42,364 nt of DNA from positions 1-42,364 of the forward strand of contig JANYEP010000146.1 in the NCBI GenBank assembly GCA_025363075.1. The letters are read 5' to 3'. The first letter of the stretch is position 1. Every line of letters starts with the position of its first letter. A program made the translations under genes and the position numbers. Below are positions 1 to 9,844 of this stretch, piece by piece. The notes beneath the pieces were generated by a model. That model was not told the origin of the DNA. It did no database searches and saw only the letters and a list, made by a program, of their open reading frames with translations. Source of the stretch: Chitinophagaceae bacterium. Lineage in GTDB: Bacteria; Bacteroidota; Bacteroidia; Chitinophagales; Chitinophagaceae.

Positions 1-1102
1 AATATTTGTAAACACCCGGCAATGCCGTTGATGGTGAAATAGGCATACTACTGGCAGTACCTCCTGTTGCAGCTGTGTACCAAAGCAAGTCGCAGCCTGG
101 TGAAGCAGTTGCATCTAATTGTGTGGCAAAATCAAATTGGCAATATTTGTAAACAGTAGTTGCTGCTGGGGTATCAGGCACTGGAAGTGCTTTAATAACA
201 GCCTGAAAAGTATCTCTACAACCATAGCCAGGGTATGGAACTGCATCTACATAAAACACACCAGATGTTGCAGGTGGTGGGCTCAGTGTAATAGTTTGTT
301 GTGTGCCAATTACAGCAGTATAATTACTATTGTACCACGTATAACTTTGAAAGCCATAGGGAGCATTTAAAATAAGAGAATTGGTTTCAATGCAGTATGG
401 TGCTGTTGCTAAAATGTTAGTACAACCACTTGCAACATCAAGGTAAGCGTAGCCAAAATGCCCACCTAAAGTACAATCTGCAGTTTTAAATTCAAGCTTA
501 ACAGTTTTACCGCTCATTCCTGCAAATTGTAGAGAAGCTGGAGTCCAATCTTTATATAAAACACCAGTGTCTTGTGGAGATTTCAAAAACCCCGGCAAGC
601 TACCTGTAGAAACATAATCGAAAGAAGCACAGTTAACAACGACTCCAGTTGCAACATCAAAGGCACTTACAAAAAATCTTGGTTGCTCGTAAATACTATG
701 ACCAGGATTTTCAAAAACTACGGCATAGAAATAAGTGAAAGTAAAAGTATCCACCCCTACAGGAATAGTAAAAGTATAAGAAACTCCTTCGGCCTCTGAA
801 TGAGTATTTGTATTGCCAAGCCTAACAGAATATGTGCTACCATAAGGGCACAATTGTGGAAACCCTCCATAATAATCATTACCACTTGCAGCATTAACAA
901 TTTCGTGTCTATTTGTTGTTGGTGGTGATGGTGTAAGTGTTATTACATTTTGGCTACCGATTGCATCAACAGAGCCAATAGAACATTCCCAATTATTGAA
1001 ATTGCCAAACTCAAAATCGATATTTGGTGGGCATCCTTGAGAGAAAGATATTGATGAAAATAAAATAAATAGTACTGATAATATTGGTGCTTTACTTCTC
1101 AT
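1..1102 (-). CDS. Large secreted/cell-surface protein, N-terminal part (gliding-motility-associated/T9SS-cargo-like), truncated by left window edge
   Basis: Not in the ORF track. Hand translation of the minus strand from ATG at 1102 is open to position 1: MRSKAPILSVLFILFSSISFSQGCPPNIDFEFGNFNNWECSIGSVDAIGSQNVITLTPSPP... Has a signal peptide and Ig-like repeats typical of Bacteroidota surface proteins. Confidence 0.8.
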   Translation of the reverse strand, partial: MRSKAPILSVLFILFSSISFSQGCPPNIDFEFGNFNNWECSIGSVDAIGSQNVITLTPSPPTTNRHEIVNAASGNDYYGGFPQLCPYGSTYSVRLGNTNTHSEAEGVSYTFTIPVGVDTFTFTYFYAVVFENPGHSIYEQPRFFVSAFDVATGVVVNCASFDYVSTGSLPGFLKSPQDTGVLYKDWTPASLQFAGMSGKTVKLEFKTADCTLGGHFGYAYLDVASGCTNILATAPYCIETNSLILNAPYGFQSYTWYNSNYTAVIGTQQTITLSPPPATSGVFYVDAVPYPGYGCRDTFQAVIKALPVPDTPAATTVYKYCQFDFATQLDATASPGCDLLWYTAATGGTASSMPISPSTALPGVYKY

Positions 1103-1329
1103 TCAACTATAGTTTTGGGGTTGAAATATTAAATTGATTATAAAACTAAGTGTTTTAATAATTTGAACCACCAGCAGTTAGATATTTTTTTAAAAAATTG
1201 TAAATATTTTAAAAAATCATTTTTAACTCAACTTGTGAACGCACCCTTGTAATTAACGAAAGTAATTTTTTTAAAATCTTGATATTTTCTACATTTACTT
1301 AAAATTAAAATTAGTTAAGATCAACTAAA

Positions 1330-2565
1330 ATGAATAGCACCACACTTTTAGGTATTAGCGAAGTTTCAAGTAGGCTAAGTCTTTCGCAAAAAACAGTAAG
1401 AAAATATATTGCTGCTGGTGTTTTAGAATCCATAAAGATTAATGGGGCGTTTAAGGTACAAGAGAAAATAGTAAATAATTTTACCAAAAAAAAATCTTAT
1501 GTAGATGATATTCTAATCAACACACAAAAGAAAAAAGTACTTATAAAAAAAGATAATGTTGATTGGACTGAAATTTATAAACTATGGAATGGACCAACTA
1601 AATCGAGGTTAACTTTTGTTGATTTATTTAGCGGTGCAGGCGGCATTACAAAAGGTTTTGAACTTGCTGGATTAAACGGAATTTGTGGTTTGGATTGGTT
1701 TGAGGCAGCAGGAAAAACATATAAACGAAATTTTAAACATCCATTTATTGAAGGGGATATTAGGTTGCCAGAAAAGAAAAAAGAATTTTATGAAACCGTT
1801 GTTAAACAACTAAAGGGAAAAACATTAAATATCGTTGCTGGTGGTTTTCCTTGTCAGGGTTTTAGTATGGCAGGCAATAGAATTGTTGATGACAGCAGAA
1901 ACTCTCTATATAAAGAACTTTTAGAAATTGTAGATACCCTTCAACCAGAATTTGTAGTATGTGAAAATGTTGTTGGCATTCGTTCTATGCTTGGAGGCAA
2001 GGTTGAAGAAATGATTTTACAAGACTTTGCTAATGCTGGTTATAAAATGAATGTTACAGTTTTAAGAGCAGCGGATTATGCTGTTCCTCAAAAAAGAGAT
2101 AGGGTTATTTTTATTGGCAATAGAATTGATAAAACAAATTATTATCCCAAGCCTTTTTTAGAACCATCACAGTACATTACAACAGGTGAGTCCATCGCAG
2201 ATTTAATGGAACACAATGAAGACGCTGCTTTTAATCACGTTCCTACAAAACATCGTGCTGATATGATGGAAAGAATGTTGCAACTTGAGGAAGGAAAAAG
2301 TTTATATAAAGGATATTCCGATGCCTGGAAAAAATGCCCTTGGAACGAACCCTCTTGTACTATAAAAGAAAACCACGGTGGTGTAAATGTTCATCCAAAA
2401 TTACCACGAGTTTTAACTGCAAGAGAGATGGCAAGACTTCAATCTTTTCCTGATGATTTCATTTTTGAAGGTCCCAAGAATAAGCAACTTATTCAACTTG
2501 GAAATGCTGTACCTCCATTACTATCTAAAGCAATTGGATTGGCAATAAGAAGGTCGTATGAGTAG
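1330..2565 (+). CDS. DNA (cytosine-5-)-methyltransferase with N-terminal MerR/excisionase-like HTH
   Basis: C5-MTase motifs: FVDLFSGAGG (I), GGFPCQGFS (IV), ENV (VI), QKRDRV (VIII), LGNAVPP (X). N-terminus LGISEVSSRLSLSQKTVRKYIAAGVLESIKI resembles an HTH. Confidence 0.93.
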   Translation: MNSTTLLGISEVSSRLSLSQKTVRKYIAAGVLESIKINGAFKVQEKIVNNFTKKKSYVDDILINTQKKKVLIKKDNVDWTEIYKLWNGPTKSRLTFVDLFSGAGGITKGFELAGLNGICGLDWFEAAGKTYKRNFKHPFIEGDIRLPEKKKEFYETVVKQLKGKTLNIVAGGFPCQGFSMAGNRIVDDSRNSLYKELLEIVDTLQPEFVVCENVVGIRSMLGGKVEEMILQDFANAGYKMNVTVLRAADYAVPQKRDRVIFIGNRIDKTNYYPKPFLEPSQYITTGESIADLMEHNEDAAFNHVPTKHRADMMERMLQLEEGKSLYKGYSDAWKKCPWNEPSCTIKENHGGVNVHPKLPRVLTAREMARLQSFPDDFIFEGPKNKQLIQLGNAVPPLLSKAIGLAIRRSYE

Positions 2566-2644
2566 TTGAAAATAAATTAATAATAGCTTTGCCTATGATT
2601 TAATTCTGCGAAAATTATGCTTGAATAATTTAGTAAAATCAAAT

Positions 2645-3208
2645 CTAAAAATTATATCCAAAACTCAAATAAGCTCCTAAATCTGTCCTGCCCTTAAAAA
2701 GTATTGGATTGATACCACCACGAAAATTAAAACCTCCATCATTTGGCTGACTTCTATATCCAATAATAAAATTGGTGAAAGTGTAAGTTGTACTTGGATA
2801 AAGTAGATTGCCAGCTAAAGTGTAACCACTAGAATAAGTATTAGAATTTGGGCTACCTACCATCAATATTGTTTGTGTTAAACCAACCTCAAAATATCTT
2901 CCTCTGTTTACATTTCCCAATAAACAGTTTACCCCCAAAGGAATGGTTGTATATGGCAATTTATTATCATTGGAAATGCTAAAACCAAAGCCTCCATTGA
3001 AACCCAGTCCATCAACCTTTTTGCTAAATCTTCTATCATAGTTTACAGATAACCCAATTGCAGGTCCACCAAGTCCCACATAAACCAATTGTGGTTCTCT
3101 ATCTGTCTTAAGCGTTTTCTTTGGGTCCTTAAGCTTAATCATATCTTGACTAAAAGATTGACAAATACTGAATACCAAAATAGTAATGGTGAAAAGTTTT
3201 TTTCTCAT
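2645..3208 (-). CDS. Exported hypothetical protein, outer-membrane beta-barrel-like
   Basis: Signal peptide MRKKLFTITILVFSICQSFSQ; alternating aromatic/Gly pattern; C-terminal aromatic residue (SFGYNF). Confidence 0.6.
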   Translation of the reverse strand: MRKKLFTITILVFSICQSFSQDMIKLKDPKKTLKTDREPQLVYVGLGGPAIGLSVNYDRRFSKKVDGLGFNGGFGFSISNDNKLPYTTIPLGVNCLLGNVNRGRYFEVGLTQTILMVGSPNSNTYSSGYTLAGNLLYPSTTYTFTNFIIGYRSQPNDGGFNFRGGINPILFKGRTDLGAYLSFGYNF

Positions 3209-3275
3209 TTTGATTAATTTTATTTTTCAAATATAATAAGCCAATTACAATTGTTTATCACAACTTTATCATCTA

Positions 3276-4991
3276 TTACAATTTCTCCATCTCATCCTTC
3301 ACAAACTCCATCAATGTTTTAATATGGTTGGGTGAGAGGTCAAATTTTAATCCTGCAGCAGCATACAATTCAGGCAAAGGTTTAGTGCCACCAAGGCTTA
3401 AAGCTTTAATATAATTGCTAATAGCTTTTTCAGGGTTTTGCTTGTATTGCATCCAAAGTCCAATAGCACCAAGCTGTGCAATGCCATATTCTATATAATA
3501 AAAAGGCACTTCAAACAAATGCAATTGGCGTTGCCATCCTGTTTTTCTATACTCTTCTAAGCCTGTTATATCCATTGCACCTGTTGAAAATTCATCAGCA
3601 ATTTGTAACCACATTGCAGTTCTTTCTTCAATTGTATGTGCAGGATTTTCATACACCCAATGTTGAAATTTATCTATAATGGCAATCCAAGGGAAAATAG
3701 TAATCACACGCTCTAATTGATGTTCTTTTGCACGTTTCAAATCTTCTTCATTATCAAAAAATGGTTGCCAGTGATTCATACTAAATAATTCCATTGCCAT
3801 ACTTGCTACTTCAGCAATTTCCATTGGATATTCTTTAAAAGCACTCAACTCTAAATTGTGAGAAAGGAAAGAGTGAATAGCGTGTCCACCTTCGTGAACC
3901 ATTGTTGTAACATCATCCATTTGCCCTGCTGCGTTCATAAAAATAAATGGTGCTCCACTTTCTGTTAAAGGACAATTATAACCACCTGGTGCTTTGCCTT
4001 TTCTGCTTTCCAAATCAAAATGGTTAAGCTCATTCATTTTGCGTAAACAGTCTGCAAAAAATGGATTTAATTCCTGAAAACAAGCCACAGATTTTTCAAA
4101 CAAATCCTTGCCAGTTGTAAATGGTTTTAAAGCTTCTGTGCCAGTAGGTTCAGCTTCAATATCCCAAGGTTTTAAAGTATCTAAACCAAGTTTTTGTTTT
4201 TTGTTTTGATAGATTTTTTCAACCAAAGGAACAATATGTTGCTTTACTGCATCATGAAAATTATAGCAATCTTCTTTGGTATAATCAAACCGCCCCAACT
4301 CAACAAACTTGTAATCCCTATAATTCTCAAACCCGGCATTGATAGCTGTTTGGTGGCGTTTTGCAATTAACTCGCTATATAAATTATGCAAGGCATCTTT
4401 ATCAACAATTCTTCTTTCATTTATTTTCCTGTAAACACTTTCACGCAAGTTTCTATCGTGGCTGTGCAAGAATTTTCCTGCTTGTTGCATTGTATATTCT
4501 TGCCCATTAACTTCAATGGTCATGGCACCACTAATTACGCCAAACTGTTGCTGCATTACACTTAGCTCTGCTTGCAATGGAATGTTTTCTTCTCTAAATA
4601 AATCGATACTTTTTCTTACGCTACGCAAATAAGTATAGAATTTTTCTTGGTCTAATTCTTTTAAAAATTCACTTGCAATTAACTTTTTATTCAAGGCATC
4701 TGCATAAGGTTGCAGCTTGGGTTGAATTTCCATACAGAAATATGTAAATGCTTCTTCAAGGCTTTTATCTGTAGTGTCACAAGTCATTTTAATTTGTCGC
4801 CAGCAGGCGTCTTCACTCACCACAGCTTCCATTTCACTCATATCAAGCAACCATTTTTCTAAATCTTCTTTACTATTAATTTCTCTTTCTAAAAGATTTT
4901 TAAAATATGGTTCTAAGTTTTCCCAAGTTGTTATTGCAAACTCTTTAGGCACAAAGTGTCGTGGAAGTTTTTGAATATTTGCTGATAGCAT
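3276..4991 (-). CDS. M3 family oligoendopeptidase (PepF-like)
   Basis: 571 aa; zinc motif HEGGHAIHSFL; overall M3 family look. Confidence 0.92.
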   Translation of the reverse strand: MLSANIQKLPRHFVPKEFAITTWENLEPYFKNLLEREINSKEDLEKWLLDMSEMEAVVSEDACWRQIKMTCDTTDKSLEEAFTYFCMEIQPKLQPYADALNKKLIASEFLKELDQEKFYTYLRSVRKSIDLFREENIPLQAELSVMQQQFGVISGAMTIEVNGQEYTMQQAGKFLHSHDRNLRESVYRKINERRIVDKDALHNLYSELIAKRHQTAINAGFENYRDYKFVELGRFDYTKEDCYNFHDAVKQHIVPLVEKIYQNKKQKLGLDTLKPWDIEAEPTGTEALKPFTTGKDLFEKSVACFQELNPFFADCLRKMNELNHFDLESRKGKAPGGYNCPLTESGAPFIFMNAAGQMDDVTTMVHEGGHAIHSFLSHNLELSAFKEYPMEIAEVASMAMELFSMNHWQPFFDNEEDLKRAKEHQLERVITIFPWIAIIDKFQHWVYENPAHTIEERTAMWLQIADEFSTGAMDITGLEEYRKTGWQRQLHLFEVPFYYIEYGIAQLGAIGLWMQYKQNPEKAISNYIKALSLGGTKPLPELYAAAGLKFDLSPNHIKTLMEFVKDEMEKL

Positions 4992-5173
4992 TTTTTTATT
5001 TTAAATTTTGAGTTATAAATATGCGTTATGAATGAGTGCAAATGTAGTAGTTGGATGAACCACCTATTTATATTTCAGAAACTCAATTCAAAAAACCTTC
5101 TCTCCTTGTGTTCATTTTACACATCAAATCCTTACTTTGCAAATAGTATTCTTAAAACACTACTTATAACGAT

Positions 5174-8158
5174 ATGCAAGAATTAATAGTTAGCCCCAAA
5201 CCATCTGCTAAAAAAAATTCAAAAAATAAAGGGATTGTTGCCAAACCAAAAGCTGCAAAAGTGAGGGTTGCTGAGGTAACGAAAATTAAAGAAAAAACTG
5301 TTGTTTCCACAAAAGCTGAGCCCATCACTAAAAAAACAGCACCAAAAAAAATTATAAAAGCCAAAGAAGTTGTTGTAGAAAAAATATCACCAAAAAAAGT
5401 TGCTAAAGCAATAGTTGAGGTAAAAAAAGGCATTGCAGCAAAGCAAGAAAATAAAACAATTACATTTCAACTAAAGTTTACAACACAATATGGTCAGCAG
5501 TTATTTATAACAGGCAATCACGAATTGCTGGGCAGTGGCTATGTGTCCAAAGCCTTACCACTACAGTATTTCAACACAGAATTCTGGTATGCCAATTTGG
5601 ATATTTCTAATATTGAATTGAAAGATGAATACATTACTTACAACTATATTTTAAAGTCGCTTGATGGAACTGTGCAATATGATTGTGGTAGCGATAAAAA
5701 AATAAATCTCTCCAAATTAACCAGCAGCGATTTACTTATTCTTGATAGCTGGAACTACACAGGCTACATAGAAAATGCTTTTTACACTGTCCCATTTCAA
5801 AATGTTTTGTTGAAGCATAATGCAACTGAAACAAAGGTTGCTGCACCTAAAAAATATACACATATTTTTCAAGCAAAAACACCTTTGCTTTCAGAAGGGC
5901 AAACACTTTGTTTAGTAGGTAGTGCTAAAAAATTAAATAGTTGGGATAGTGCAAACCCAATATTGATGCAACTTTTAGCAGGTGATGAACACTATAAAGC
6001 ATACCTTGATTTGAGCAAAGAAGATTTTCCTATTGCATACAAATATGGAATTTATGATACTGTAAACAGCAAGTTCATAAGGTTTGAAGATGGTAATAAT
6101 CGTGTGGTTTACGATGCAATAAAACCAGAAAAACAAACTATTGTTAATGATGCTTTTGCAAATTTTCCTTCCTCAACCTGGCGTGGTGCAGGTGTTGCCA
6201 TTCCTGTGTTTAGTTTAAAGACGAAGGATAGTTTTGGCGTTGGTGAATTCAATGATATCAAGGCTTTAGTAGATTGGAGCGAAACTGTGGGATTAAAATT
6301 AATTCAGATTTTGCCCATCAATGATACCACTGCTACACACACCTGGCAAGATAGTTATCCCTATGCTGCAATATCTGCATTTGCATTAAATCCTATTTAT
6401 ATAAATCTTGCTCAGGCAACAGAAACTGTTAACCAATATTTATTGAAAAGATTGGATGAAAAGCAGGCAGAATTGAATGCTAAGGATGCAGTAGATTATG
6501 AACAAGTATTAAACACAAAACTTGCTTTCCTTAAAAAAATATTTCCGCTTCAAAGCAAAAAAATGTTTGCGAGCGAAGATTACAAAACCTACTTCAACAA
6601 CAATAAACACTGGCTTGTTCCTTATGCTTGCTTTTGTTATTTAAGGGATGAATATAAAACTGCCAATTATAACGAATGGCCAGCTTACAGGCATTACAAC
6701 GAAAAGGATATTGCAGAATTAACCAGCGAAAAAAGTGCTGCTTACAACGATATTTCATTCCACTATTTTATACAATACCATTTGCATTTACAATTGCAGG
6801 AAGCCACTGTTTATGCACATTCCAAAGGAATTGTTGTAAAAGGTGATGTGGCAATTGGCATATTTAGAAATGGTGCAGATGCTTGGCAACACGCAGATTT
6901 GTATAATATGAATTTGCAAGCAGGAGCTCCACCAGATGACTTTGCAGTAAAGGGTCAAAACTGGGGCTTCCCTACTTACAATTGGGCAAAAATGAAAGAA
7001 GATGGCTTTGCCTGGTGGAAGCAACGCTTTGAACAAATGAACTATTATTTTGATGCTTTTAGAATAGACCACATACTTGGATTTTTTAGAATATGGAGTA
7101 TTCCAATGAATGCTGTTGAGGGCATTATGGGGCATTTTGTTCCAGCAATTGCGGTGCATATCAATGAGATTTTTGGCAGGGGAATTAACTTCAATCATCA
7201 TCGTTTTACCCAACCATTTATCAATGAACATATTTTGTGGGAGCAGTTTGGATATGATAACGATTATGTAAAAGATAATTTTTTAGAAGCCAATAGCGAT
7301 GGGCATTATAACCTTAAAAAAGGATTTACAACGCAACGTGAAGTAGAAAAATATTTTGCAGCTTTGGAGCAAAATGCCCTGCACGAAAAATTGAAATTGG
7401 GATTATATAACTTAATCAGCAATGTTATTTTATTTGAAATAGAAGAAACCAATGGACAACAATTTCATTTCAGATTTGGAATGGAAGGCACATCATCATT
7501 TCAAAATTTAGATTACAATTCTCAACATCAATTAAAAGAATTATATGTTGATTATTTCTTTAGAAGACAAGATGATTTTTGGATGAAGGAAGCAATGCAA
7601 AAATTACCTGCTTTGCGTAGGGTAACAAATATGTTGATTTGTGGTGAAGACTTAGGATTAGTGCCAGCTTGCGTGCCTGATGTAATGCAACAATTAGGCT
7701 TACTAAGTTTAGAAATTCAGCGTATGCCAAAAGATAATACCAAGCAGTTTTTTCACCCAAATGATGCACCATATTTAAGTGTGGTTACGCCAAGCACACA
7801 CGATATGAGTACTATTCGTGGTTGGTGGGAAGAAGATAAGGCAGGCATACAAAAGTTTTACAATAATGAGTTAGGTCAATGGGGCGATGCACCATTTTAC
7901 TGTGAAGGCTGGATAAACAAAGCAGTGGTGTCTCAGCACCTTTACAGCCCTGCAATGTGGGCTATTTTTCAAATGCAAGATTTATTAGGAATGGATGAAA
8001 ATTTGCGTAGAGAAAATCCTAATGATGAGAGAATAAATGTGCCATCAAACCCTAAACATTATTGGCAATACAGAATGAATATGAGTTTGGAAGAGTTGAT
8101 GGAAGCTAAGGAGTTTAATACTATGCTTAAAGAAAGTGTGGCAATGAGTGGGAGATAA
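5174..8158 (+). CDS. malQ: 4-alpha-glucanotransferase (GH77) with Lys/Ala-rich N-terminal tail and two CBM20-like domains
   Basis: GH77 features such as FDAFRIDHILGFFRIWSIP, CGEDLGLVPACVPDVM, VVTPSTHDMSTIRGWW. CBM20-like segments near ITFQLKFTTQYGQQLFITGNHELLG and HIFQAKTPLLSEGQTLCLVGSAKKLNSWD. Confidence 0.92.
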   Translation: MQELIVSPKPSAKKNSKNKGIVAKPKAAKVRVAEVTKIKEKTVVSTKAEPITKKTAPKKIIKAKEVVVEKISPKKVAKAIVEVKKGIAAKQENKTITFQLKFTTQYGQQLFITGNHELLGSGYVSKALPLQYFNTEFWYANLDISNIELKDEYITYNYILKSLDGTVQYDCGSDKKINLSKLTSSDLLILDSWNYTGYIENAFYTVPFQNVLLKHNATETKVAAPKKYTHIFQAKTPLLSEGQTLCLVGSAKKLNSWDSANPILMQLLAGDEHYKAYLDLSKEDFPIAYKYGIYDTVNSKFIRFEDGNNRVVYDAIKPEKQTIVNDAFANFPSSTWRGAGVAIPVFSLKTKDSFGVGEFNDIKALVDWSETVGLKLIQILPINDTTATHTWQDSYPYAAISAFALNPIYINLAQATETVNQYLLKRLDEKQAELNAKDAVDYEQVLNTKLAFLKKIFPLQSKKMFASEDYKTYFNNNKHWLVPYACFCYLRDEYKTANYNEWPAYRHYNEKDIAELTSEKSAAYNDISFHYFIQYHLHLQLQEATVYAHSKGIVVKGDVAIGIFRNGADAWQHADLYNMNLQAGAPPDDFAVKGQNWGFPTYNWAKMKEDGFAWWKQRFEQMNYYFDAFRIDHILGFFRIWSIPMNAVEGIMGHFVPAIAVHINEIFGRGINFNHHRFTQPFINEHILWEQFGYDNDYVKDNFLEANSDGHYNLKKGFTTQREVEKYFAALEQNALHEKLKLGLYNLISNVILFEIEETNGQQFHFRFGMEGTSSFQNLDYNSQHQLKELYVDYFFRRQDDFWMKEAMQKLPALRRVTNMLICGEDLGLVPACVPDVMQQLGLLSLEIQRMPKDNTKQFFHPNDAPYLSVVTPSTHDMSTIRGWWEEDKAGIQKFYNNELGQWGDAPFYCEGWINKAVVSQHLYSPAMWAIFQMQDLLGMDENLRRENPNDERINVPSNPKHYWQYRMNMSLEELMEAKEFNTMLKESVAMSGR

Positions 8159-8180
8159 AATCAGACAATTTACAATACTT

Positions 8181-8216
8181 AAAATGCCTGACGTGTTTAC
8201 TGTCAGGCATTTTTTG
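8181..8216. terminator. Rho-independent, probably bidirectional terminator between convergent genes
   Basis: AAAATGCCTGAC (8181-8192) / loop / GTCAGGCATTTT (8202-8213), 12-bp perfect stem with T-tract. Confidence 0.85.
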
Positions 8217-8244
8217 TTTAAAGGTTATTACAATTGTGTCACTA

Positions 8245-9186
8245 TTACCCATAAATAGCTACTTCATCAACACCTTCACTATTCTTTACACCACGATACA
8301 TTCCTGCACTATTAAACAACATTGAAAAATTTCCTTGTGCATCCACACCAATCATACCACCTTCACCATCCATATTTTTCAACTTCACATTTACTGTTTG
8401 GTTCATTGCATCTTTCAAACTCATTTCTTTATATTCCATCAAACAACTTACATCATAAGCAGCAACAGCTTTAATGAAAGGCTCACCGTGCCCTGTGCAA
8501 CTGATGGCACAAGTTTTATTGTTGGCATAAGTGCCTGCACCAATTACTGGACTATCTCCAACCCTGCCATATTTTTTATTTGTCATTCCTCCTGTACTTG
8601 TGCAAGCAGCAATGTTTCCATTGGCATCGCAAGCAACAGCACCAACGGTTCCAAATTTTTTATCTTTCATCAATTCCTCTAAATGATGGTGAGTGTGGTC
8701 GAGAGAATAATTATCAGAATCTCTTAAAGACTTCCATTGGTCGTAACGAAATTGAGAGAAAAAATATTCGTCTGGCTCCAATTTAATACCTTGTTTTATA
8801 GCAAAATCATTAGCACCTTTTCCACTCAAAAAAACGTGGTTGCTATTCACCATCACTTCTGCTGCAAGCTCAACAGGATTGCGAACACTACGAATGCCAC
8901 ATACTGCACCTGCTTCTAAATCTTCACCACGCATAATGGCTGCATCCATTTCCTGCACACCTTTTTTTGTGAACACACTACCACGCCCAGCATTAAAAAG
9001 AATATTATCCTCAAGCACCACAACTGCTGCCTTCACTGCATTTACAGCTGTTCCACCTTCTTCCAAAACTGCATAGCCAGCATTAAGTGCTGTTTGCAAT
9101 CCTGCTAAATAGGCTTTCTCCAACTCAGGAGTCATATCTTCTTTTAAAATGGTGCCAGCACCACCGTGAATACAAATTGTTATCAT
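8245..9186 (-). CDS. Isoaspartyl peptidase/L-asparaginase (Ntn-hydrolase, plant-type)
   Basis: IHGGAGT start, NAGRGSVFT, GTVGAVACDANGNIAACTSTGGMTNKKYGRVGDSP nucleophile region. Confidence 0.93.
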   Translation of the reverse strand: MITICIHGGAGTILKEDMTPELEKAYLAGLQTALNAGYAVLEEGGTAVNAVKAAVVVLEDNILFNAGRGSVFTKKGVQEMDAAIMRGEDLEAGAVCGIRSVRNPVELAAEVMVNSNHVFLSGKGANDFAIKQGIKLEPDEYFFSQFRYDQWKSLRDSDNYSLDHTHHHLEELMKDKKFGTVGAVACDANGNIAACTSTGGMTNKKYGRVGDSPVIGAGTYANNKTCAISCTGHGEPFIKAVAAYDVSCLMEYKEMSLKDAMNQTVNVKLKNMDGEGGMIGVDAQGNFSMLFNSAGMYRGVKNSEGVDEVAIYG

Positions 9187-9210
9187 ATATTTTTATCGTT
9201 AATTATTACT

Positions 9211-9834
9211 TTATTTTTTAAACCCAATTCTTTCTCTATGTTCCCACTTTAAACGCTGTTCTATTTCATCTTCTCTTTTATCTAAAAGGTTTTCAAGAGC
9301 ATCGTAGATAGAAGCAATTTGCACATCACGCTCTCCAAATTCTTTTTGCATTTCTATTCGCAAATCATTTATTTGTTCTGATAGATTTTTATGTTTGTTA
9401 ATATAGTGCCTAATAGCAATAAACGCCCTTACTATTTCAATATTCATTTTTATGGCACGTTCATTTCTTAACACACTTGCCAACATAGTAACGCCGTGTT
9501 CGGTAAAAACAAAAGGTAGTTTTTGATTACCTCCCCTATGTTTTTGTGAACTGGTAACAATTTGTGACCAGTTGTTGTTTTTGGTTTGTGAACTGGTAAC
9601 AATTTGTGATGTGTTTAAATCTGTTGAACCTATGACAAATTGTGATAGCATTATTTCCCATTCACTTGCAGTAAGCCTAAACATAAAATCTTCGGGAAAC
9701 CTAATAATGTTTCGCTTTACAGCTTGATTAAGTGCCTTAGTTTCTACTTCATAAAGTTGAGCTATATCAAAATCTAACATAACTTTCAGTCCTCGAACTT
9801 CATATATTTTATTTTCTATTAATGTTAGATTCAT
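9211..9834 (-). CDS. ORF6N domain-containing DNA-binding protein
   Basis: IYEVRGLKVMLDFDIAQLYEVETKALNQAVKRNIIRFPEDFMFRLT...FVFTEHGVTMLASVL is characteristic of ORF6N/KilA-type proteins. Confidence 0.9.
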   Translation of the reverse strand: MNLTLIENKIYEVRGLKVMLDFDIAQLYEVETKALNQAVKRNIIRFPEDFMFRLTASEWEIMLSQFVIGSTDLNTSQIVTSSQTKNNNWSQIVTSSQKHRGGNQKLPFVFTEHGVTMLASVLRNERAIKMNIEIVRAFIAIRHYINKHKNLSEQINDLRIEMQKEFGERDVQIASIYDALENLLDKREDEIEQRLKWEHRERIGFKK

Positions 9835-9844
9835 TTTATAAAAA

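Noticed and set aside
119-799. Plus-strand ORFs 119..370 and 572..799
   Set aside because: Antisense to the signal-peptide-bearing minus-strand protein that is open from 1102 to 1.
5164-5433. 89-aa minus-strand ORF opposite the MalQ tail
   Set aside because: Antisense shadow of the Lys/Ala-rich coding sequence; hydrophobic composition is the expected complement of AAA/GCA codons.
6788-7231. 147-aa minus-strand ORF inside malQ
   Set aside because: Lies opposite strongly conserved GH77 sequence; no recognisable motif or start context.
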